A stretch of 64,000 nucleotides of DNA from Qipengyuania vulgaris (GCA_000756795.1 CCSI01000001.1:186001-250000), one strand, 5' to 3'. Shown: positions 15,170-24,661, numbered from the stretch's first letter. A program made the numbers and translations. Notes: generated by a model from the sequence alone, not told the origin.

Positions 15170-15835
15170 TCATGCGCCTTGGAATTGAATGCGGGCTAAA
15201 ATGCGGGTCCGCCACCGCGAACTCGACAATTTTCGACTTTTTTGTCGATTAGTTGGGCGACGATCTCGATAGCTTTTTCAGGACTCAAAACTCATGCTGA
15301 AGCGTCGAAACCAATCCTTGTCGATATCTGCTTTGCGCCCTATTTTTGGACGCTTGGTTGCGCTAGGCGCCTTCCTAAACGCTGACACTAAGTCGCACCG
15401 GCAACGCCCATTTATACAGGCGAGAAGAGTCGAAGCTCAATCACAACGGATGCGTTCGCTCCCACCGCACTATAGGTGACACACATTAAGACCGAAATCT
15501 TTGGTCGGTTTGGTTTCAACGTGATGATGTAGAAATGAAGATGAAGCCCATAGCCACCTAATCTAAATCGACTAGCGGACAGGTAAGGAAAGACATCCGC
15601 CGAAGGACCTTCAGCACTTCGCAGCGGAAGAAGCACAGGATCGTCCCGCAAGATCGCTGCCTACGCAGCAAATCAGGATGGGACTCGCCGTCCGCAGATC
15701 TACGCCGTAAGTTTTGCTTAAGGCTCTAACGACGAAACAGCAAGGGTATTGCGGGTGCCCGGCTTACGGCACATATATTCCTACACGTAGGTTTTGCGGC
15801 TAATAAACGGGCCATGGAGAAGGGAGCCTGATTAT
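15170..15835. other. Gene-free interval
   Basis: 666 bases in which I find no convincing gene. A possible stem TCGACAA (15223-15229) / TTGTCGA (15242-15248) could end transcription of the operon before it. The rest has moderate GC and no recognisable repeats. The 3' end contains the promoter of the gene at 15836. Confidence 0.4.
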
Positions 15836-16288
15836 ATGCGTATTGCTCTAGGGCTAATGGCTTTTTGGGCGGCAACTTCTGGCGCTCTTGCACAAGAACG
15901 CGGAGATGATCGACACGTCAGCGAGTTAGATCCTACAGAATTACCGACTGAACCTTTGCCACCAAAAATGACCGCATTCTACAGTCAATGCATGGCCAGC
16001 GGAGGAACGCCAGGGCAGCATTTTTCTCCCAAGCAGAGGTTTTACTGGGGCACTCCTCAGTTGTTTCAGGTGTATACCCCTCCCCTGTATCCTGCTGGCT
16101 CCATGGGGCTATTGGTAACGCATTATCAAGTCGACCCTCAATCCGGCAATCGTTATCCAGTAGGGCTCGAATTGGAGCCGGGGCAGGCAATCGCAGTGGT
16201 GACGGATGAGCTCTACTTGGGTCACGGTCTGCAAGGTCGTCCGCCCGTAATCGAATACTGCGTAAAAATAACGCCTATCGACCACTAG
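15836..16288 (+). CDS. Secreted hypothetical protein (150 aa)
   Basis: Signal peptide MRIALGLMAFWAATSGALAQ, then a mature part of about 130 residues with proline-rich strands (PPKMTAFYSQCMASGGTPGQ, VYTPPLYPAGSMGLLVTHYQ) and two cysteines that could form a disulphide. The ATG at 15836 starts the signal peptide; an in-frame codon at 15794 is less likely. It converges tail to tail with the deamidase-like gene (stop 16288, next stop 16289). Function unknown. Confidence 0.65.
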   Translation: MRIALGLMAFWAATSGALAQERGDDRHVSELDPTELPTEPLPPKMTAFYSQCMASGGTPGQHFSPKQRFYWGTPQLFQVYTPPLYPAGSMGLLVTHYQVDPQSGNRYPVGLELEPGQAIAVVTDELYLGHGLQGRPPVIEYCVKITPIDH

Positions 16289-17011
16289 TTAAGCAGCTGA
16301 AGGTGGTGGCAGGGGCTGCTCAGGACGTAAGAGGGCATTCCAGTGCCGCCGAGCCATCCGATATCCAATCACCACACCCGCACAATCCCCATCCTCTTCA
16401 GAGGTGCCAACCGCATTTTCGAGATAAGTGCCAAGCGCAGTGGGATCAGACATCATGGCTTCAACGCGAGAACAGATATATCCGGTGCTCACAGTTCTAT
16501 CTCGCGCAATTCGCTTAGGAAGTATCATCTTCTGATGTAATTCTGGAGTGTAGCGTACGAACTCGCCGGACCGGCCGTCGTAATCCCAGTAGTTTCCCTC
16601 AGTAATCGTGATGCGGTTCTGATTAGCCTCAAATAGTTGCACCCATTCTGTAGTATAGAGAAAACGTCCATGGGCGAGACAACCGTCATATATCTCGGTT
16701 TCCCCGCGCTGATTCGCGAAAGCGAGTGCAACATGGAAAGGGACATCGACTGGTGCACCAACGGAGGTTGGTAGGCGGATGTGCTGAGTTCCTGCCGCCG
16801 GAAGAGCCCAGACTTTCTGAAGACGATCTTGTATCGATGGGTTGGTAAGCATCAATGCTGCATGGGCATGATGAGCGCAGCCACCACGAAAGTAGCCATC
16901 GAATCGAAAGCGCTTCATACGATCAAGAAGAATGTCCTTCTCTCGATTAGTCAAAGGCTTTGTCACTTCGACTGCATTCTCTCTAGCACCTCCGCCAAAA
17001 CTCTTTTCCAT
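16289..17011 (-). CDS. Protein-glutaminase-like protein (candidate deamidase, 240 aa)
   Basis: Residues 38-130 show a Cys-His-Asp layout like bacterial protein glutaminase: Cys in YFRGGCAHHAHAALML, His in VPFHVALAFANQRGE and Asp in TEIYDGCLAHGRF. Spacing and surroundings (C-x3-AH, FHVAL, xIYDxxL) follow the transglutaminase-like papain fold of that family, which converts glutamine side chains to glutamate. No signal peptide is visible, so it may act in the cytoplasm or be delivered by other means. A small acidic gene lies 66 bases upstream on the same strand. Assignment rests on my motif reading only. Confidence 0.5.
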   Translation of the reverse strand: MEKSFGGGARENAVEVTKPLTNREKDILLDRMKRFRFDGYFRGGCAHHAHAALMLTNPSIQDRLQKVWALPAAGTQHIRLPTSVGAPVDVPFHVALAFANQRGETEIYDGCLAHGRFLYTTEWVQLFEANQNRITITEGNYWDYDGRSGEFVRYTPELHQKMILPKRIARDRTVSTGYICSRVEAMMSDPTALGTYLENAVGTSEEDGDCAGVVIGYRMARRHWNALLRPEQPLPPPSAA

Positions 17012-17077
17012 AATGAACTCCTGCTGGGTTCGATGCCTTAGCGCGACTAATCCCGTATGTACCTCAATTGCAAAGAC

Positions 17078-17518
17078 TTAATCTTCAAAGCGCGTCGCCC
17101 CAAGCCCACTAAAGACATCATAGTCGGGCGGGTCATCCTCAACGAATGGCTTTCCTTCGCAGACCAAGTACATTCCTGGGAAATCGTCTGGGAAAATCTC
17201 ATACTTTGAGAAGAAATAGCTGCGAGAGCTCTTGCTGCGGACATTATAGATCCACCCTTCAAAGCTACCCCAATCCGAATCTACGAGGATGAAATCAACA
17301 GCAAATATCAGTGCCCCCCTGGATTTCCGACCGCAAATATCTTGCCGGAAATATCCGTTCGAGCCGTCTAAATGGTATGTTGAACGAGACTGCTTTCCCC
17401 CTTCGCAAAGGCTGTTGACCATGTATGTCAAAGAAGGTGTTGCCTCCTCTTCGACATCGTCAGGAAAATCGGGTCGGTTCACACGGAGCGCTTCCAGCAG
17501 CTCGTTCTTTTGTTTCAT
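17078..17518 (-). CDS. Acidic hypothetical protein upstream of deamidase-like gene (146 aa)
   Basis: MKQKNELLEALRVNRPDFPD begins a soluble, acidic protein with a beta-rich middle (GALIFAVDFILVDSDWGSFE) and an acidic end (EGKPFVEDDPPDYDVFSGLG). No family recognised. It probably shares a transcript with the deamidase-like gene. Size, acidity and pairing would fit an immunity or inhibitor protein, but this is speculation. Confidence 0.5.
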   Translation of the reverse strand: MKQKNELLEALRVNRPDFPDDVEEEATPSLTYMVNSLCEGGKQSRSTYHLDGSNGYFRQDICGRKSRGALIFAVDFILVDSDWGSFEGWIYNVRSKSSRSYFFSKYEIFPDDFPGMYLVCEGKPFVEDDPPDYDVFSGLGATRFED

Positions 17519-18128
17519 CTACGATCTTCTTCGCGAATCATTGATCGAAATTTCTGTTGAGATCCATCTTCAGTCGGATGCACTAGAGGGTTGTCTGTCA
17601 CCGCATATGTAGCAGATTTGTTGTAGGCTATTTTTGAAATCGCGCAAATCACCGAACTCCGCTTTTTGTCCTTGCCCATGATTGAGAAATTCATCTTGGT
17701 CGCCCCGGCCCCGGGGTGGGAATCTGACCCGTGCTACGGGGGATCGTGATGGGGCAGCGCCAAGGCCCATCACCGCCAGCCGCGCACGATCGAAGTGGCA
17801 GCAAAGTCATCACTGCATTGGCGGTGGCACCGCACCGCACGGTTCGAACCGAATGTCTGGTCTGCCGTATCAGCTGATCAAAAGCGGGCAATCTCCTTTC
17901 GGCCCCAAATCGGTCGGTCAGCAATGCGGCCCCAATCCGGAAATTCACGCTCTCCTTGGTCAAGCCTATGAGCGGACCGGCAGCTTTGCTTCGATAATGA
18001 GCACCGGAATTGTCCGATGATAGGTGGAAGCTGACGATCAGGTGTCGCCCTCTTTCCCAAAATCTTTGGGCGAGTTGGAAAGGCAGACAACTTTGTATCG
18101 TAACCGAGGAGCCCGTCTTCGCGCGAGA
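17519..18128. other. Gene-free interval at element / EPS-locus boundary
   Basis: 610 bases with no supported gene. The short frames on both strands change composition abruptly and have no motifs. The interval separates element cargo from the truncated barrel gene of the exopolysaccharide side, so one end of the second element may lie here. No second copy of the tRNA-Met fragment was found. Confidence 0.4.
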
Positions 18129-18305
18129 TTAAAACCGGTAGCCCAAGGAAAGGCGTGCTTGGAAATAGCCATAGCCCGAACTTGTCGCCGCATTGTCGCC
18201 CGGTGCCTGCGAATAGATCGCGTCTCCCGAAGCGAACCAGTCGCTCTCTGAGGGGCTAACGAAACGCAGCTGGGCGAATTTCGCTTGCTCCCTCCGGGCA
18301 TATCT
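18129..18305 (-). pseudogene. 3' end of an outer-membrane beta-barrel gene (truncated)
   Basis: An open frame without a start codon reads AKFAQLRFVSPSESDWFASG then DAIYSQAPGDNAATSSGYGY and ends FQARLSLGYRF-stop. A final strand ending in Phe with alternating aromatic residues is the signature of an outer-membrane barrel C-terminus. A TAA just upstream (18308-18306) closes the frame, and no barrel is seen beyond it. Probably a barrel gene of the EPS locus cut by the neighbouring element insertion. Confidence 0.6.
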
Positions 18306-18479
18306 TTAGCTCGAAAAAACCGTCGTCAGGTGAGTGGAAGGTGGACGCTAGTGACGTGGTGGCCGAGTTGGTCTTTCGACATTCCCCAACGTTTCCGCGT
18401 TTTCCCGGTCGATGTTCTGTTCAGACATGATGGCCCGCCGACGATCTGTTTCCCCTACTTACCAGTTGGCATCGTTGGC

Positions 18480-19583
18480 TTATTTCTTTTCGAAATCCAG
18501 ACCTTTGATGGTGCCATCAAAATTTAACGAACTATTCCATGCCGAACCTGAAACGGTCAACCAAGCATACTGACAAGATCCCCTAGAAATTGACCAACGA
18601 GCGCTCGAAAATTCTGCTCGCGCTGGCCAAGTCTGATTGCCATTGTTCGTCGCGCAACGTAGCTCAGCGCTTAGCTTCGCCTCGCCTTGCCGGGTAGAGA
18701 GTTCGCCTAAAAGTCGGAACTCTCCCGGCTCGAGCTGTACTAATTTCTCCGCAATTTTTCCGGCGGTGTCGCGTTGAATAAATAGGGCATAATTTGATCC
18801 CGACGTTTGCCGAGCTTGTACATCACGCGTCTGGGTCAATTGCCAGTCTAGGGGAGGGTAACTTAAACCGGTGTCGTTTCGTTTTTGGAATTCTGTGTGG
18901 AGTTCAAAGGCCTTTTCGAAGCGCTCGAAACCAATCAGGGCTTGGAGTAAGCTCCTTTCGCTTGTCAGGTCCGCCGGTGGTGAGATCTTCTCGCGAAGAT
19001 TCACAAAGTGTGTGAGGGAAGCGCTCTCTTTTGGAACCTTCCTCCAGAACGAAGCCGCCCAAGCCGGATTGGTTGCGAGAGCTTGCTCGAGCAGCGGCAG
19101 TGAGTTTTCCTCGGCCAAGCTTTTCGAAAGTACCGAAACAAATTGCGGCGCCAGTTGAGGGCGAACGCGAGTAAGCTGGTCTACGAGCGCCAGAACCCCT
19201 TCCGTCGCGTTTCGCTGCGCTTCCATCTGGAGGAGGCTCAAGCCGATCAGGCTGTTGCGTTTGTCGATCTCCCTGGCAGCAGAAAGTATAGTCGGCCCGC
19301 TCTCGTCAGAGGCCAGCGCTGCAACAAACAGCGCATCGGTCGCCAGCGGCTCTGCCGAGTAGGCCGCTCTCGCCTTGGAAACGGTCGCTCCACCTACCAC
19401 AAGGCTCGCTTCCTCGCCGTCACCTGAGGTCCGGAGCTCGCCGCGCACCGTGTCGGCAAGCCGGAAGCCGTCGATCCGTTCAGCCCATGAGGGGATGGAA
19501 CCACCCGAAGCTGCTTGAGCATAAAGGGCCCAGTAAGGGGCTGACAGCAGCACGAGACAAGCGAGGATTACCCGGGGAAACAC
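18480..19583 (-). CDS. Exported helical-repeat protein of EPS locus (367 aa)
   Basis: Signal peptide (MFPRVILACLVLLSAPYWAL, cleaved near AQA-AS). Residues 80-240 are alpha-helical and TPR-like (LQMEAQRNATEGVLALVDQL, LLEQALATNPAWAASFWRKV). The C-terminal 120 residues look like a beta sandwich (GEFRLLGELSTRQGEAKLSA, STRQ to CQYAWLTVSGSAW). It follows wzc by 21 bases on the same strand, so it is probably the last gene of the export operon. A role in periplasmic assembly or export of the polymer is inferred from position. Confidence 0.65.
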   Translation of the reverse strand: MFPRVILACLVLLSAPYWALYAQAASGGSIPSWAERIDGFRLADTVRGELRTSGDGEEASLVVGGATVSKARAAYSAEPLATDALFVAALASDESGPTILSAAREIDKRNSLIGLSLLQMEAQRNATEGVLALVDQLTRVRPQLAPQFVSVLSKSLAEENSLPLLEQALATNPAWAASFWRKVPKESASLTHFVNLREKISPPADLTSERSLLQALIGFERFEKAFELHTEFQKRNDTGLSYPPLDWQLTQTRDVQARQTSGSNYALFIQRDTAGKIAEKLVQLEPGEFRLLGELSTRQGEAKLSAELRCATNNGNQTWPARAEFSSARWSISRGSCQYAWLTVSGSAWNSSLNFDGTIKGLDFEKK

Positions 19584-19604
19584 TTCTTATCGGCCTCCTA
19601 AGCG

Positions 19605-21767
19605 TTACTCGGCCGCGGCCTTTTCTCCGTATGAATAACCATAGCCATAACCATAGCCATAGCCATAGGTTTGGTTGCGCTGATCCAGCTTGGTGACGAT
19701 CGCTCCAAATACCTTTCCTCCGCCAAGCTCGAGGCGATCGAGTGACTGAGCAATCATGCGGATCTTGCCGCGATTGGCCTCGATGACGAGGACGACACCG
19801 TCGACTGCCGAGGCAATGAGAGGAGCATCCGCCAGGCCGAGAACCGGCGGTGCGTCGACGATCACATGATCATAGGCCTCTCCAAGAGTAGCGAGGAAGT
19901 TCCTGAAACGATCACCGGCGAGCAACTCTGCTGCGTTTGGCGGCTGGCGGCCGGAGGGCAGGACGGCAAACTCGAACGGGGTGCCCGTCTGTACCATCGA
20001 TTGCCAATCCTCTTCGCCGCGCAGCACATTGCTGAGGCCCCTGCCGCCGGACACTTCAAGATACGTCGAAAGGCCCGAGTGACGCATGTCGGCATCGAGC
20101 AGCAGAACGCGCTTTCCACGATCGGTCAGAATGTCTGCCAGCGCTACGCTGGAAAGGCTCTTCCCTTCGGCGGGGCGCGTACTGCCCATCATCAGGTATT
20201 TGGGAACGCCGGTATCCGACAGGAAGCCGAGGTTTGTGAAGAGATTAAAATAAGCCTCGTGCAATTCTGAATGCTTGGAATCGAGGGCGTCCTGAACACT
20301 TTCATCGGTGACCTTCGGGATGCTTCCCAAGAGGGGAACGCCGAGGAGTTCGGGAACTTCGGCAGGATCGCGAACACTTTGATCGAGCTTCTCGCGCAGC
20401 AGGATAATGCCGCCCGCGGCCGCACCCCCGATGAGGAGCGACAGAAGCAAATTGCGGATCAGGTTGGGTTCGGAGGGGATTGTAGGAATTTCGGCGGCGT
20501 CCACCATTGCAATGTTGTTTTCGCCAACACCGGCGACACCGATCTCGCGGTAGCGTTGGAGCAGAGCGTTATAGAGCGACCGGTTCGTGTCTACTTCGCG
20601 CTGGAGAATGTTGTACTGCACGCTATCACGGCGCTGGCCAACGAACTCGGAGCGCAGTTGATTCACACGGTCACGCAGGCGCTGCTCGGTCTCGAGAGCC
20701 TGTCGATAGCGTGCCCGCACTGCGCTCCCCGAGCGTGATTCAGCCTGGGCGATCTCTCGATCGAGCTGTGCAATCTGATCGGTCAGCGCGCGAACGGTGG
20801 GATATTGATCGCCTGCGGTTGTTCGCAGTTGCGCGCGTTCGGCCGACAGTTCGGCACGGCGTTGGCGCAGCGGCTGGATCGCTGCCGCATCTTCGGGTGC
20901 CAGCGCTGCGCTGGCAGATTCTACAGCGCTCTGCGCTGCAATGCGGGCAGTCGTGGCTTCTGCCAGCGCTGAGTTCAGCGTCTGCAGATCGCTCGCGACA
21001 AGCGTTTGCGCAGCGGTGTCGTCACTGCCGCCATCCCCGGGCGCTTCGATGGTAAAGAGGTTTCGCTCGGCTGCATAGGTGATTAGTTCACGCTCGGCGG
21101 TCTCCAGCCTCTCGCGAAGCTGCTCGAGGCGGCCCTCGAGGAATTGGCGCGCCTCGTTGGTGGCGCCGAAGCGACGCGACAGATTGCTCGCTATGTATTC
21201 CTGCGCCCAAAGGTTTGCGATCCGTGCCGACAGCGCTGGATCAGGGCTGTTGAAACGAATATCGACAAGGTTCGAAGAACCGACAGGCGAAATGCTGATA
21301 TTCTCGAGAAGTATCTCGACGATCTTCTTTTCCGGATGTTCTTCGAGGTCCGGATCGAAAGCTTCCAGGAACTGATTGTCAGCGACCAAGTTGCCCTCGC
21401 GAACGACCTGCTGCGCGAGCGAGCGCGCTTTCAGGAGTTCGTACTGTGTCTCGTAGTACTGCGCATCAAGGACTTGGTCCTGAGTTTCCACTCCTTCGAC
21501 CGCAGTTACGTTTGTCTCGACCCTGCTGATCTCGATGCGTGCGCTTGCCTGGTACTTGGGTGTAATTAGCAGCGTGGCGACGACGCCGAGCACGAGACTC
21601 ACTGCGATGAGGCCCGCGATCAGGAACTTGTTGTTTTTGGCAGTGTGCCAGACGCGTTCGGCCGCAGGAACGGCCATGTCGCGCAGCGAAGAGGGCTGCT
21701 CATCGTAATATTCGACGTACTCCGGGCGTCCGGCAGCGGGGCTTGGCGCAGATTTCATGGAACTCAC
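19605..21767 (-). CDS. wzc: Wzc-type polysaccharide co-polymerase / tyrosine autokinase
   Basis: 720 residues with both halves fused. The Wzz-like part has TM1 near residues 50-70 (FLIAGLIAVSLVLGVVATLL), long periplasmic coiled coils and TM2 near 440 (LLLSLLIGGAAAGGIILL). The BY-kinase follows, with Walker A (STRPAEGKSLSSVALA), Walker A' (RVLLLDADMRHSG), Walker B (HVIVDAPPVLGLADA) and a C-terminal tyrosine cluster of alternating Tyr-Gly. It sets chain length and gates export of the exopolysaccharide through the Wza pore; phosphorylation of the Tyr tail controls oligomerisation. Its start overlaps the wza stop by 4 bases. Confidence 0.93.
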   Translation of the reverse strand: MSSMKSAPSPAAGRPEYVEYYDEQPSSLRDMAVPAAERVWHTAKNNKFLIAGLIAVSLVLGVVATLLITPKYQASARIEISRVETNVTAVEGVETQDQVLDAQYYETQYELLKARSLAQQVVREGNLVADNQFLEAFDPDLEEHPEKKIVEILLENISISPVGSSNLVDIRFNSPDPALSARIANLWAQEYIASNLSRRFGATNEARQFLEGRLEQLRERLETAERELITYAAERNLFTIEAPGDGGSDDTAAQTLVASDLQTLNSALAEATTARIAAQSAVESASAALAPEDAAAIQPLRQRRAELSAERAQLRTTAGDQYPTVRALTDQIAQLDREIAQAESRSGSAVRARYRQALETEQRLRDRVNQLRSEFVGQRRDSVQYNILQREVDTNRSLYNALLQRYREIGVAGVGENNIAMVDAAEIPTIPSEPNLIRNLLLSLLIGGAAAGGIILLREKLDQSVRDPAEVPELLGVPLLGSIPKVTDESVQDALDSKHSELHEAYFNLFTNLGFLSDTGVPKYLMMGSTRPAEGKSLSSVALADILTDRGKRVLLLDADMRHSGLSTYLEVSGGRGLSNVLRGEEDWQSMVQTGTPFEFAVLPSGRQPPNAAELLAGDRFRNFLATLGEAYDHVIVDAPPVLGLADAPLIASAVDGVVLVIEANRGKIRMIAQSLDRLELGGGKVFGAIVTKLDQRNQTYGYGYGYGYGYSYGEKAAAE

Positions 21768-22468
21768 CTCAGCACGCGATCAAGGAGGATGATGGGGGAG
21801 GTAATCAGCGGCGCAAGCGCAGTGACCGCCTGGATCCGGCGAAGGGTAGGGGAGTCGCCGACCTGGATAATATCGCCCGCATAAACCTGTGGATCGGCAT
21901 AATTGCCTCTCTGGATCGCGCGAAGGTCATAGAGACCGATGTAGCGCTCGCCATTGATGGTCCGGAAAATGAGGACCTCGCTCAATTTTGCCGTATCGCT
22001 GGTGCCTCCGCCCAAGGCGACGGCCTCAAGCAAGCTCATCGAGCGCAGCGCCGGGTGCATCCCCGGCCGGTTGACTTCGCCGCCCACGGTGAGGAGGCGC
22101 CCCGGCTGTTCGACAACATCCACCGTCACCTCCGGGTTGACGACATAGTCGCCTCGAAGGCGGTCCGCGATATCTTGGGAGATTGCCAATGGAGTACGAC
22201 CGTCAGCCTGGACTACTCCGATCAGGGGGAACTGAAACGTCCCCGAGCTGGCAACCACCAGTTCGCGGCTAAGATCGGGAAATCCCAGTACGCTCACGCG
22301 CACGCTGTCTTGCGGCCGGATAACCGAGGTTTCTTCGAGCGAAGGCGCCGGAAGCGTGTTTAGGTCAGCCACCTCGATTGAAGGCGCCTCTCCAATGGGG
22401 CCCGAGCCCGCACAGGAAGCCAGGAGCGCGCAAGCGACCGCCATTAAAGAAGTGCGCAGATTTTTCAT
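21764..22468 (-). CDS. wza: Wza-like outer-membrane polysaccharide export lipoprotein
   Basis: 234 residues. A lipoprotein signal with lipobox LLASC (Cys about residue 19) is followed by a Poly_export domain (RPQDSVRVSVLGFPDLSREL, FQFPLIGVVQADGRTPLAIS) and an SLBB domain (LLTVGGEVNRPGMHPALRSM). It forms the outer-membrane channel of Wzx/Wzy-dependent export. It is shorter than E. coli Wza, as is usual for alphaproteobacterial GumB/ExoF types. It overlaps wzc by ATGA, so the two are made together. Confidence 0.9.
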   Translation of the reverse strand: MKNLRTSLMAVACALLASCAGSGPIGEAPSIEVADLNTLPAPSLEETSVIRPQDSVRVSVLGFPDLSRELVVASSGTFQFPLIGVVQADGRTPLAISQDIADRLRGDYVVNPEVTVDVVEQPGRLLTVGGEVNRPGMHPALRSMSLLEAVALGGGTSDTAKLSEVLIFRTINGERYIGLYDLRAIQRGNYADPQVYAGDIIQVGDSPTLRRIQAVTALAPLITSPIILLDRVLR

Positions 22469-22534
22469 GGTGCGAATAGTTCGAGGAGCAAGCTGACTAC
22501 TGTCAGCGCTCTCGCGACCCCTATATATAAAAAG

Positions 22535-23893
22535 TTAAAACAGCCCCTCAGGTACTTTCGCTTCTACGGCAGGCTCGGCAAAAATAGCAAGAGCAATCAC
22601 TGCCAGCACCATCATGGAAGGTACGCGTAGTGGATAGTCTACAACACTTGCTGCGCCGATAACCACAATTATCCCAAGTCCGAGAATAGCGCCCGCGTAC
22701 GTTGCTGGACTCCGGATCAGCTTAGTCGATCGGATACCGAGATAGACCGCAACGACCAGGAGGATCGCGAGGCCGGGCAGTCCGGCTTCAATCGGGAATT
22801 GCAGCCAGTCGTTGTGCGCTTCGTTGACGTAGGCAGGCTGCAAGAGCTCGACGGGTTCACGCATCCGGTAAGCATGTTCGAACGCGCCCAAGCCGGCACC
22901 CCAAGGCTGGAAATCCCTAGCCATCTCGATGAGGATAGGCAGAAGTTTCGCGCGCAGGTCTTCAAGCGCGCTGTTTTGAAGGATGCGAGCGAGCGCAGGG
23001 CTGCGTTCGGCTACCACGAAAAGGATAAGCAAAAGCGTGCCTACCGCGGAGAGCCCGATGGGTAGGTACCGGCTGCGCGATTCTCGGTCGCTGCGCCCCT
23101 TCCGGCGCGGTTTCACTATAGAGGCTTCGAGCGCACCAAGCAGCAGGGCGATTACGAGAGCGATGAGGCCGGCGCGCGAGGCGTTGGTGACGATGGCGAG
23201 GCCCAGAAACAAGACGGACACGGCCATGGCCGGGCGTATCCATGGGTAGCGATCGACCTCGACATGCCGCATGAGGAAAAGCCCGATCAGCGCGCAACAG
23301 GCGAGGAAGACCGCGTGATGATTGCGGTTGGCAAAGAAGCCGACGGCACTTCCATTGTTGGTTATCTCGTAGAGAAAGAGCCCACTCCGCGGATCGGCGA
23401 ACAATTGCAGGATACCAAAAAGCGCGCTCGCGAGACCGATGCTCACGATCCCTAGGAGGATAAGACTACGATCTTTCACCATGCCGAAGAGGAGCAGAGC
23501 CGCCAACGGCACGGTAAGCGAACCCAGCGCGTTGATCGTCGCGACAGGCGACAGCGTCAGCGGACGCCACGAATCAAGCTCGAGGAGCGCGTCAATTCGC
23601 GCAATATTTTCGCGTCCCGGTAGGGAGCTCCAGAGCGAAGGGGGGAGGGGGATCAGCTGCAGCAGCGCGACGGCGGCGATTGCGCCGAGCAATGCGAGCG
23701 GCACCCGGATCCGCGACAATTCCTCTTTGCGAACGAGAAGGATCGCGAGTGCCACGAGAACGGCGCTTAGAAACCGGAGGAATGGCAGGCTTTCAATATC
23801 GGCGCGTGAACCACCGCCGGTCAATGCGACCACGAGCAGGAATGCGAGAAGCACCCAGCGGAGTTTCTCGCGGACGCGCTCCGACAACGACAT
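22535..23893 (-). CDS. O-antigen ligase / polymerase family membrane protein (Wzy-like 1)
   Basis: About 452 residues with ten or more hydrophobic helices. The signature of the Wzy/WaaL family lies in the large periplasmic loop: FQPWGAGLGAFEHAYRM and EAHNDWLQFPIEAGLPGLAI, with the conserved His-Asn-Asp-Trp. It probably polymerises repeat units or transfers polymer to an acceptor. The ATG at 23893 (MSLSERVREKLRWVLL) is preferred to the one at 23980. It lies 66 bases before wza on the same strand. A second member of the superfamily is encoded at 29535-30929. Confidence 0.85.
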   Translation of the reverse strand: MSLSERVREKLRWVLLAFLLVVALTGGGSRADIESLPFLRFLSAVLVALAILLVRKEELSRIRVPLALLGAIAAVALLQLIPLPPSLWSSLPGRENIARIDALLELDSWRPLTLSPVATINALGSLTVPLAALLLFGMVKDRSLILLGIVSIGLASALFGILQLFADPRSGLFLYEITNNGSAVGFFANRNHHAVFLACCALIGLFLMRHVEVDRYPWIRPAMAVSVLFLGLAIVTNASRAGLIALVIALLLGALEASIVKPRRKGRSDRESRSRYLPIGLSAVGTLLLILFVVAERSPALARILQNSALEDLRAKLLPILIEMARDFQPWGAGLGAFEHAYRMREPVELLQPAYVNEAHNDWLQFPIEAGLPGLAILLVVAVYLGIRSTKLIRSPATYAGAILGLGIIVVIGAASVVDYPLRVPSMMVLAVIALAIFAEPAVEAKVPEGLF

Positions 23894-23998
23894 TGCTCTA
23901 GTTATGGTCTGACCCCTAGCATGAAGCCCGCCTTGCGGTACGTGGCGCAGCGTCCTTGCAGCGATAGGTCGCCAATTCAAGAGCCGGGCTCACAAGCT

Positions 23999-24295
23999 TT
24001 ATTTGCCGAACAGGCGGCTGAGCCGGGAGCTTCGCGGCTTCGGCATGGTTTGTCCGGTTACCTGGAAGAGATAGGTTGCCAGCTGCACCGCCTGGTTCTT
24101 GTCGAGAACTAGGACCGAGTGCTGAACGTCTTCGCGCGTATGCGGCGGGGGTTTGTGAACGATCTGCATTCGCAAGACGAGCTTGTCATGCAGATCGTCT
24201 GATTTCCAGCCGACGAGCGCCCCGTAGCTTTCGACCCGATCGGATTTCGATCGTCTACTCGCATTGTCCGCCCCTGCTTCTACTCGATCCACCAT
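23999..24295 (-). CDS. Small hypothetical protein of EPS locus (98 aa)
   Basis: A soluble protein with a conserved-looking middle (HDKLVLRMQIVHKPPPHTRE, HSVLVLDKNQAVQLATYLFQ) and a basic C-terminus (PKPRSSRLSRLFGK). It appears to be the first gene of the minus-strand export operon, 105 bases before the Wzy-like gene. No named family. Confidence 0.5.
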   Translation of the reverse strand: MVDRVEAGADNASRRSKSDRVESYGALVGWKSDDLHDKLVLRMQIVHKPPPHTREDVQHSVLVLDKNQAVQLATYLFQVTGQTMPKPRSSRLSRLFGK

Positions 24296-24661
24296 GCCTT
24301 CCCCTCCTTAAGGCCAACCATCTCGATAGCCTTCCCGCGGTTGGGCCTCAAGTCGTAGGCAAGAGCGATGAGCACTGTGGGCAGCATGGCCTTGGTGTGC
24401 AGCTGTATTTAGTTCACGATCACGGCCTCAAGTATCCCCAATGAAACTGAATAACTTCGTATTAACCGTGTATCTTGTCGTATTTGTACAGTTGGGAAGA
24501 ATTTGGGGAAAACCGGCGGATTTTGGGGGTGGACGTTACCGACGATTCTGCTATTCGCCGCTGCTCCGCCAAATGCAGAGGTATTTCAGGCCTTTAACAT
24601 TTGATGGAAATTGGGGGTGGTGACTTTGGGTTGCCTCCTGCCCAAAGCTTAGGGGGTCTCA
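24296..24661. promoter_or_regulatory. Divergent control region of the EPS locus
   Basis: 366 bases between the divergent export operon and the biosynthetic operon. It contains related G-rich motifs, TTTTGGGGGTGG (about 24521-24532) and AATTGGGGGTGG (about 24610-24621), plus a similar TTTGGGG upstream. It probably holds both promoters and a long leader for the plus operon, where the NusG-like factor could act. No gene is seen. Confidence 0.45.

Noticed and set aside
17690..17734. tRNA-like 3' end on minus (GGGTCAGATTCCCACC ... CGACCA), first taken as a second att site
   Set aside because: The T loop lacks the TTC, the stems do not pair properly and it is unrelated to the tRNA-Met fragment at 9797.
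19866..21569. Long open frames on the plus strand across wzc
   Set aside because: Antisense shadows of a clear Wzc gene in GC-rich DNA; no motifs or ribosome-binding sites.
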